Positions 58,751-64,000 of a stretch of 64,000 nt of DNA are shown one piece after another. A model generated the notes under the pieces. It saw only the letters and a list, made by a program, of their open reading frames with translations, ran no database searches and was not told the DNA's origin. Source of the stretch: JBCCJA01 sp039045975 (GTDB taxonomy: Bacteria; Planctomycetota; Planctomycetia; Planctomycetales; Planctomycetaceae). The position numbers and the translations under genes are program-made. Location: positions 1-64,000 of the forward strand of contig JBCCJA010000009.1 in NCBI GenBank assembly GCA_039045975.1. Reading direction: 5' to 3'. How positions within the stretch are numbered: the first letter of the stretch is position 1; each line of letters begins with the position of its first letter.

Positions 58751-60814
58751 ATGGCCCGTCGAGCGTCGATCCCGCTGTTCGCCGCCGTCATCGCATCGCT
58801 AACGTTTTACGTCGCGTGCGAAGCGTCGGCCCGAGCCGGCGACAGCGAAGTCGAGAACACCCACTGGAACCGCACGCCGGTCTTCGATTCGGCACCCCGC
58901 GTCGTGCGGACGCGATACCTCACCGATCGCCCGCCCGCCGCGCTCAGCCCGGCCCTCCCTCCGCGCCCGACGGAAGTCGTCGTCGGCCGCTCACGTGACG
59001 TCACACGCCTCGCCCAACGCCCCGACCGGGCGACCCAGGCCGTGCCGCCGCCGGTCGACGTCTTCCCGCCCGCCGGGGCCGCGCCGGCCCGTCCGCCGGG
59101 GCTCGGCGTCCGACTCGAATCGCTGCCCGACATCCCGGAGGGCCTGCGGACCCCTCAGCCCGACGCCGCCGTACTCGCCAAGTACGACCGGTTCGTCGCC
59201 GCCGAGATCGACGCCGACAACACGCTCGACCTGCTCGCCGGGCGGCCGCGGATCCTCCGCTTCCGCACGGCCCCGCTCCGCATCTATCTGCCCGACGAAG
59301 ACGTGATCACGTTCCAAACGATCACCGAACGGGAGATCGCCGTCGTCGGCCTCGAGGAAGGGACCGCGACGCTAACGTTCTGGTTCGCCGACCCCGACGG
59401 CGGCGAGCCGATCCTGCTCAGCTATCTCGTCCGCGTCGTCCCCGACCCGGAACGTCGCCAACGGCTCGAAGCGATCTATCAGGCGCTCGAGACGGAGATT
59501 AATCGCAACGTCCCCGACAGCGTCGTCCGCCTGTCGCTCGTCGGCGAGCGTCTGCTGCTCCGCGGCCAGGCGAAGGACATCGAAGACGCGACGCAGATCT
59601 TGCGGATCGTCGGCGACAACGCGCCCGGCGGCCCGGAGGCGATCCCCCTGACGCCGAACGGCGAACTCGCCGGCGACGTCGCGTTGCTCGCGGCGGTGAA
59701 CCCGAACGCCGCCGCCGTCACCAGTTCGCTGCTCACGCCCGACTCGATCGACACCGCCCGCGACGCGGAACGGACCGTCATCAACATGCTCCGCGTCCCC
59801 GGCGAACAGCAGGTCCACCTGAAGGTCGTCGTCGCGGAAGTGAACCGGTCGGCGTTACGGACGATCGGGGCGAACATCTCGATCGGCTCGCTCGACGACC
59901 CGGCCCAGTTCTTCAGCGTCCTGCCGGTCGGCGCCCTCGGCGGAAACTTCATCGTCGACACGGGCGACTTCGACCTCGCGATCAACGCCCTGCGGACGCT
60001 CGGACTCGCCCGGTCGCTGGCCGAACCGAACCTGGTAACGCTCAACGGCCGCCCCGCGAGCTTCAACTCCGGCGGCAGCTTCCCGGTCCCGTCGGTCGAA
60101 ACGGCAGGCAACCTGATCCTCTCCGACACGACCGACGTCGGCTTCGAATTCATCCCCTTCGGCGTGTCGCTGACGTTCGTCCCGACCATCACCGACAAGG
60201 ACCGCATCAGGCTGCAGCTGTTCGCGACCGTCAACGACCTGGACGAGTCGATCGGTTTCGACACCGGCGACGGCGGCGGGACCGTCTCCGGACTCGCCGG
60301 CAGCACGTTCACCACGACGCTGGAACTGCGTGAGGGCGAAACGATGGCCGTCGCCGGGCTGATCCAGAACAGCCTCACCGCCGATTCGACACGCGTGCCG
60401 TTCTTCGGCGATCTGCCATACATCGGGCGGCTGTTCAAGGTCGACGACACCGCCAGCGACGAGACCGAACTGATCGTGCTCGTCACGCCGCAGCTCGTCC
60501 GGCCTGCCTCAACGCACGGCTGCCTCCCGGTCCCCGGCTCCGACATCTACGAGCCCGACGACAAAGAATTCTATCTCCGCGGCGACATCGAAGGGCGGCG
60601 GACCGAAGACTTCCGCAGCCCGGTCCGCACCACGATCGATCGCCAGAAGGTCTTCTCAACCGTGCTGCCCCGCCCGACGGTCCCGGCGACGACGCACGGC
60701 GACGGCACGCTCCCGCTCCCGCCGCGGCCCGGCGCCGTCATGCTCGACGGCCCGGCCACGCCGATCTTCCCGCGGCCCGATCTCCCCACGCTGCCGGCCG
60801 AGGCGAACCCATGA
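58751..60814 (+). CDS. Tad outer-membrane secretin (CpaC/RcpA)
   Basis: A 687-residue secretin that forms the pilus pore. Signal peptide at residues 1-~29. The N-terminal Pro-rich 100 residues are not conserved. A BON/secretin N-domain (LRIYLPDEDVITFQTITEREIAVVGLEEG) follows, then a second (LVGERLLLRGQAKDIEDATQIL). The secretin core starts at ~355 with QVHLKVVVAEVNR and has ALRTLGLARSLAEPNLVTLNG. VGFEFIPFGVSLTFVPT and ELREGETMAVAGLIQ lead to the end of the barrel, VPFFGDLPYIGRLF and TELIVLVTPQLVRP. A Pro-rich tail of ~130 residues is unusual. It ends coupled to the lipoprotein gene (ATGA). Confidence 0.92.
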   Translation: MARRASIPLFAAVIASLTFYVACEASARAGDSEVENTHWNRTPVFDSAPRVVRTRYLTDRPPAALSPALPPRPTEVVVGRSRDVTRLAQRPDRATQAVPPPVDVFPPAGAAPARPPGLGVRLESLPDIPEGLRTPQPDAAVLAKYDRFVAAEIDADNTLDLLAGRPRILRFRTAPLRIYLPDEDVITFQTITEREIAVVGLEEGTATLTFWFADPDGGEPILLSYLVRVVPDPERRQRLEAIYQALETEINRNVPDSVVRLSLVGERLLLRGQAKDIEDATQILRIVGDNAPGGPEAIPLTPNGELAGDVALLAAVNPNAAAVTSSLLTPDSIDTARDAERTVINMLRVPGEQQVHLKVVVAEVNRSALRTIGANISIGSLDDPAQFFSVLPVGALGGNFIVDTGDFDLAINALRTLGLARSLAEPNLVTLNGRPASFNSGGSFPVPSVETAGNLILSDTTDVGFEFIPFGVSLTFVPTITDKDRIRLQLFATVNDLDESIGFDTGDGGGTVSGLAGSTFTTTLELREGETMAVAGLIQNSLTADSTRVPFFGDLPYIGRLFKVDDTASDETELIVLVTPQLVRPASTHGCLPVPGSDIYEPDDKEFYLRGDIEGRRTEDFRSPVRTTIDRQKVFSTVLPRPTVPATTHGDGTLPLPPRPGAVMLDGPATPIFPRPDLPTLPAEANP

Positions 60815-61584
60815 ACCGGACCGACCTCATCCGCGACCGACTCCCGCGACGCCGGGCCCTCGCCGGCGGCCTGTTGACGCTCGTCCTGATCGGCGGCTGT
60901 CAGACCGGGCCGTGGCGTTCGACCTCCGCGTGTGACCAACCGGGCTGTCGACAGCAGTCCTACGCTCAAGCCTGCCGCTCGGAGGCCGAAGGCCTCGGCA
61001 AGCTATTCGGGCCATTGTGGGACCGCCGTTTCTTCCGGCCCTACGACATCCCGAAGACCGCCGAGCCGGCCCCGCAAGGCACCCACACAGACGCCTGGTT
61101 CACAGCCCAACAAGACGCGGCCGAGCTGGCCGACTTCACGATCTTCCAACACGAATGGTTCCAGGGCGGGGACGACCTCGGCCCGGCGGGCCGGGACCAC
61201 CTGGCCACGATCGCCGGCCGGGCCCCCTTCGAACCGCGCCCGATCGTCCTCGAGCCTTACGCCCCCGACTTCACCGAATTCCCGACCGCCGAGGCCGCCT
61301 TCGAAGCGGCCCGCACGGTCGACGAACGGCGTCGTGCCGTCGTCGTCGCGTCGCTCGAAGAGTCCGGCATCGATGACGCCGCGGCCCGCGTCGTCATCGC
61401 CCGCCCGCTCGCCGAGGGTCTCCGCGGGGACGAATCGCAACGCGTCTTCTCACAGCTCTTGAACGGCGGGGGCCAAGGCGGCGGAGGAGGAGGGCTCGGA
61501 GGAGGTGGAGGACTCGGCGGCGGGGGAGGGCTCGGCGGAGGCGGCGGATTCGGCGGTGGCGGCGGCGGGGCGGGCTTCTTCTGA
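60811..61584 (+). CDS. Lipoprotein with Gly-rich tail, Tad operon
   Basis: A 257-residue protein of no known family. The signal peptide ends in a lipobox LVLIGGC (Cys ~30). A Cys-containing segment follows (CDQPGCRQQSYAQAC), then a central acidic helical region. The C-terminal ~45 residues are almost only glycine with spaced Leu or Phe (a GGGGGLG repeat), resembling glycine-rich structural tails. Its place between the secretin and TPR lipoprotein genes, with an ATGA overlap on the secretin, suggests a pilot- or TadD-like assembly role at the outer membrane. The G-rich codon run at 61467-61575 is prone to slippage. Confidence 0.75.
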   Translation: MNRTDLIRDRLPRRRALAGGLLTLVLIGGCQTGPWRSTSACDQPGCRQQSYAQACRSEAEGLGKLFGPLWDRRFFRPYDIPKTAEPAPQGTHTDAWFTAQQDAAELADFTIFQHEWFQGGDDLGPAGRDHLATIAGRAPFEPRPIVLEPYAPDFTEFPTAEAAFEAARTVDERRRAVVVASLEESGIDDAAARVVIARPLAEGLRGDESQRVFSQLLNGGGQGGGGGGLGGGGGLGGGGGLGGGGGFGGGGGGAGFF

Positions 61585-61605
61585 CCGATGCGACAAGGAC
61601 CACTC

Positions 61606-62139
61606 ATGCCGCCGGCCCCCACGAAGATCGTTAACCTCGCGGTGATGCTGACAACCGCGTTATGCGTCGCCGGCTGTGCGTCGACGAACCTCTTACACCG
61701 GTCGGCCCTGCACGAGTCGACCGACGACGGCCTGTTGCCCCGCGCCCAGCGCATTGAAGCCTGCCTTACTGTCGCCCGCTCGCTCGACGAGGCCGGACGC
61801 GGCGACTCGGCCCTGCGGCTCTACAACCGGGCGATCGAATTCGGCGCCGACGAACAGCCACTCGCCGCACGGCTCGCGGTACTCGAAGCCCAGCACGGCG
61901 ACCCCGCCCGCGCCGACGCGATGTTCCGAGTCGCGATCAAGAACGACGACCGAAACCCCGCACTCCGGGACGAATACGCGACATTTCTTAAAACGCGCGG
62001 TCAAAGCACGACCGTTGCGGCCGCCACCGACTTACGGCTGTCCGCCGCCTCGAATACCGACCGAGGAATCCCCGGTCGCCCGACCACGTCTGATAACCGG
62101 GGCGTTGTCCGCGTGAGCTATCACGCTGCGAGTGAATGA
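61606..62139 (+). CDS. TPR lipoprotein (TadD-like)
   Basis: A 177-residue lipoprotein with lipobox TALCVAGC (Cys ~25) and a TPR pair at residues ~50-125. ARSLDEAGRGDSALRLYNRAIEFG and AVLEAQHGDPARADAMFRVAIKNDDRNP show the W/L-G-Y/A-F-A-P pattern. TadD proteins are TPR lipoproteins needed for secretin assembly, so this is the probable TadD equivalent. The start at 61606 has AAGGA 8 bases upstream; an ATG at 61588 would add six residues. It is the last gene of the operon. Confidence 0.8.
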   Translation: MPPAPTKIVNLAVMLTTALCVAGCASTNLLHRSALHESTDDGLLPRAQRIEACLTVARSLDEAGRGDSALRLYNRAIEFGADEQPLAARLAVLEAQHGDPARADAMFRVAIKNDDRNPALRDEYATFLKTRGQSTTVAAATDLRLSAASNTDRGIPGRPTTSDNRGVVRVSYHAASE

Positions 62140-62266
62140 CTTTCTCATTTCGCTCCGCGAGCCGACAGGCCGCGTGAAATCGGAGCAGCCCAGAGCCCGG
62201 CACGGGGCCGGACAAAGTTCTTCTCCAAAGAGTCCATAAAGACGACACCGAGCCGAGGTAGAATAA

Positions 62267-62289
62267 CCCCAGGCAGCCTTGGGGCTTTT
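62267..62289 (+). terminator. Likely terminator of the Tad operon
   Basis: The hairpin CCCCAGG-CAG-CCTTGGGG, with one bulged base, is followed by CTTTT. It lies 128 bases after the last Tad gene on the same strand. Confidence 0.6.
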
Positions 62290-62324
62290 CGTCAAGACGG
62301 CCCGGCTCCACAGCAGCGACACGA

Positions 62325-62372
62325 CTAAACCCGGTGGAATTCGAACCCCCGACCCTCGATCCTTAAGATCGG
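62325..62372 (-). other. tRNA-like 3' half (possible attachment-site remnant)
   Basis: On the minus strand a GGGGGTTCGAATTCCAC arm (62350-62334) looks like a T-arm. A 5-base variable stretch (GGGTC) and a CTTAAGG anticodon-like loop with a 4-bp stem (62372-62356) precede it. The loop would read TAA, but the short variable arm does not fit tRNA-Leu, and no 5' half or acceptor stem pairs with it. So it is a fragment, perhaps left by an integration event. Confidence 0.35.
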
Positions 62373-62790
62373 CCCGAGGCAATCGTTACCGCCGGTAATA
62401 TAATACGCAATCTGCTTGGAGCCCTCCCGAAGAGGCGTCTCAGCGGCGTATGTTTAACGCCGGGCATCTTCGTCAGTCCTTGATCAAACGCAGATGGATG
62501 ATGCTTGCGGAGCATTCGCTCGAGTTCGACCATCACGTTCGCAAAGCCATAGTCGTATTGGCTAGCCAGTGCCTGTGAAAAAGCAAATCGCTACTGTCGA
62601 GCCTATTCCGAATCAGGAATCCGAGAGCCAGAGTATTAAAACAATTATCTTCAAGTACTTTACCGCGATCAGCCATTAGCCGGCCACGGCATGTAAAGTC
62701 GCAAAGAGACAGCAAGAGGCGATATTCGTCGTGAAGCCTTCTCCGAATTCGTGGGCCTTTGTCGCACGCGGCCAGAGCATATTCGCATCG
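62363..62790 (-). pseudogene. Frameshifted low-GC coding remnant
   Basis: Two overlapping open frames on the minus strand look like one broken gene of about 140 codons. The upstream part reads ALAACDKGPRIRRRLHDEYR and on through ALGFLIRNRLDSSDLLF. The downstream part continues as QALASQYDYGFANVMVELER and LRKHHPSAFDQGLTKMPGV. They join if one base is lost or gained near the A5 run at 62578-62582. Amino-acid composition is protein-like, while base composition is clearly lower in GC than the region. The family is not recognised. It ends inside the tRNA-like fragment. Confidence 0.35.
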
Positions 62791-62916
62791 CTATTCAGGC
62801 ATTGCTCTCTGCGAGTGAGGAAGATCGGTGAGCGGGACTTGACCCGGGTTCAACGAGTCGGGGTTTGGAGCGAAATCACTCCGCCTCGCAAATCAAACAG
62901 ACAGACTGTCGGCCGA

Positions 62917-64000
62917 TCACTCGCGTGCGGATTCGAGCAGCTTGCTCACTACGATTTTGGCAATCGCCTCAGCCGGCATCGTGCCGTCGGCGTTGTTCGA
63001 CAGGTTAGTCAACACGACCACCGACAAGTCTGCCTCCGGAACGTACGCGGTGAATGCGTTGAACCCCGGCACGTCGCCGGTGTGGCCGACGGCGCCGTCG
63101 CGGCGGGCGAGCATGAAGGAGTAGTCGGCACCGGGGAGGGGTGTCGGCTGCCACGCCGCGAGTTCGGCCCGGCTCGATTCGCTCAGCAGCGTACCGGTCG
63201 CGAGCGTCTCCGCGGCACGCCCCAGATCGCGAACTGTGGAATACATGTCGCCCGCCGCTCCGGTCCACGAGCCGCTGTAGCCGGTCACGTCGTACCACGT
63301 GTCGCCGTACCCGAGCACTTTCGTCGGGTAGCCGTTGCGGTAGGCCGACGGGGAGGGAGTCGGCAGTGTGCCGTCCGCCGGCGGGAAGCCGGTACTCCCC
63401 AGGCCGAGGGGGGCGAGGACGCGATCCCGCACGACATCGGCGATCGCCGTGCCCGTCGTTTTCTCGCAGGCCATGCCGAGCAGAATCGCGTTGGAGTTGG
63501 AGTACCGCCAACGCTCGCCCGGCGCCGCGTAAGGCGTCTTTTCGTAGGCGTAGGCCAAAATCTCTTCGGGTGACCACGGATAGTCGGGGGCGGCCATGAT
63601 CGCCCGTTGAAAGGCCTGATTCTCGATCGAGTTGAATAGCCCGCTCGTGTGCCGGCCGAGCATACGGAGCGTGATCTCATCGCCCCGCGGCACCCCGTCG
63701 ACGTACTTCGAGATCGGGTCGTCGAGCGACAACAGGCCCTCGTCGGCGAGGAGGAGGATTGCCGTGCCGACGAACATTTTCGTCACGCTGGCGATCCGCA
63801 TGTGGTGGTCGATCGTCAGCGGCTCGCGGGTGTCGACGTCGGCGACGCCGAGGGCGAGTTCCAGCACGACCTTTCCGTCGGGCCCGTACACGCCGACGAC
63901 CGCGCCCGGTGCGTCTGTGGAAGCGAATTGCTTTTTGACGGCCTGTTCGAGCGACAGCCCGGTCACGTCGACCAGCCCGTCGCCCGCCTGCCACTTCGAC
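62917..64000 (-). CDS. Serine hydrolase (beta-lactamase class C family), 5' end outside window
   Basis: At least 361 residues; the frame is open to the window edge, so the start and any signal peptide are missing. It shows the serine beta-lactamase/DD-peptidase motifs: nucleophile S-x-x-K in RIASVTKMFVG, the Y-x-N triad in WRYSNSNAIL, and HTG in AVGHTGDVPG in place of KTG. This pattern fits class C-like esterases and D-aminopeptidase-type hydrolases as well as true beta-lactamases, so resistance should not be inferred. The GTG at 63966 is only an internal in-frame codon. It is single, downstream of a low-GC scar. Confidence 0.85.
   Translation of the reverse strand, partial: SKWQAGDGLVDVTGLSLEQAVKKQFASTDAPGAVVGVYGPDGKVVLELALGVADVDTREPLTIDHHMRIASVTKMFVGTAILLLADEGLLSLDDPISKYVDGVPRGDEITLRMLGRHTSGLFNSIENQAFQRAIMAAPDYPWSPEEILAYAYEKTPYAAPGERWRYSNSNAILLGMACEKTTGTAIADVVRDRVLAPLGLGSTGFPPADGTLPTPSPSAYRNGYPTKVLGYGDTWYDVTGYSGSWTGAAGDMYSTVRDLGRAAETLATGTLLSESSRAELAAWQPTPLPGADYSFMLARRDGAVGHTGDVPGFNAFTAYVPEADLSVVVLTNLSNNADGTMPAEAIAKIVVSKLLESARE

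Noticed and set aside
61467..61578. CRISPR-like or tandem DNA repeat
   Set aside because: The repetition is short Gly codons within a gene with no regular spacers; no CRISPR array or cas gene is seen anywhere in the window.
62032..62382. A minus-strand frame containing RGSGVRIPPG
   Set aside because: That peptide is the usual translation of a tRNA T-arm, here the tRNA-like fragment, and the rest is unlike protein.
62325..62400. A complete tRNA-Leu(TAA) gene
   Set aside because: No 5' half, D-arm or acceptor pairing is present and the variable arm is too short for tRNA-Leu.

Overview
The window is very GC-rich and reads as a chromosomal segment of a planctomycete (class Planctomycetia). The main signs are several sulfatases, FHA and GroES-like stand-alone genes, a rhamnulose-1-phosphate aldolase/dehydrogenase fusion, a long-secretin Tad locus and many gene-end palindromes. 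The genus cannot be fixed from the sequence. The first ~75 bases look like a degraded contig end. Both edges cut genes: pheT on the left, a serine hydrolase on the right.

Layout. 1-4.3 kb: end of pheT, a tRNA-dihydrouridine synthase, a small DUF6435 protein, and a translationally coupled SDR epimerase and enolase-superfamily epimerase. 4.4-8.0 kb: a 1201-residue AsmA-like envelope protein (minus strand). 8.5-10.4 kb: an HNH endonuclease and a SpoIIE-type phosphatase. 10.5-24.2 kb: a large minus-strand exopolysaccharide operon in the order Wza-type exporter, Wzz/GumC-type chain-length protein, priming sugar transferase, polysaccharide deacetylase, flippase, ligase/polymerase, GT2, two Acetyltransf_6 paralogues and a GT2-GT26 fusion. 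Most of these genes overlap by 4 bases. 24.4-31.3 kb: two TIGR04283/TIGR04282-type glycosyltransferases and housekeeping genes (rpsN, an RluA-type synthase, hemW, a metallo-hydrolase, a GroES-like gene, rplU). 31.5-36.1 kb: RNase E/G and a transport-less PTS (EIIA, HPr, EI). 36.4-41.3 kb: a lipoprotein, RNase P RNA, an FHA protein, rsgA, a ParE/RelE toxin-antitoxin pair and mtnA. 41.3-48.3 kb: two sulfatases flanking rhamnulokinase and the bifunctional aldolase/dehydrogenase, a plausible module for sulfated, rhamnose-containing algal polysaccharides. 48.8-62.1 kb: a complete-looking Tad (Flp) pilus operon without a prepilin peptidase. 62.3-62.9 kb: a lower-GC scar with a tRNA-like fragment and a frameshifted remnant, followed by the serine hydrolase.

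Two surface-attachment systems (exopolysaccharide and Tad pilus) share the window with a sugar-scavenging module, which suggests a biofilm life on algal surfaces (inference). The most unusual feature is a set of palindromic intergenic elements. Several of them supply the stop codon, or even coding sequence, of neighbouring genes, and one is read in frame within the start of the TadG-like gene.
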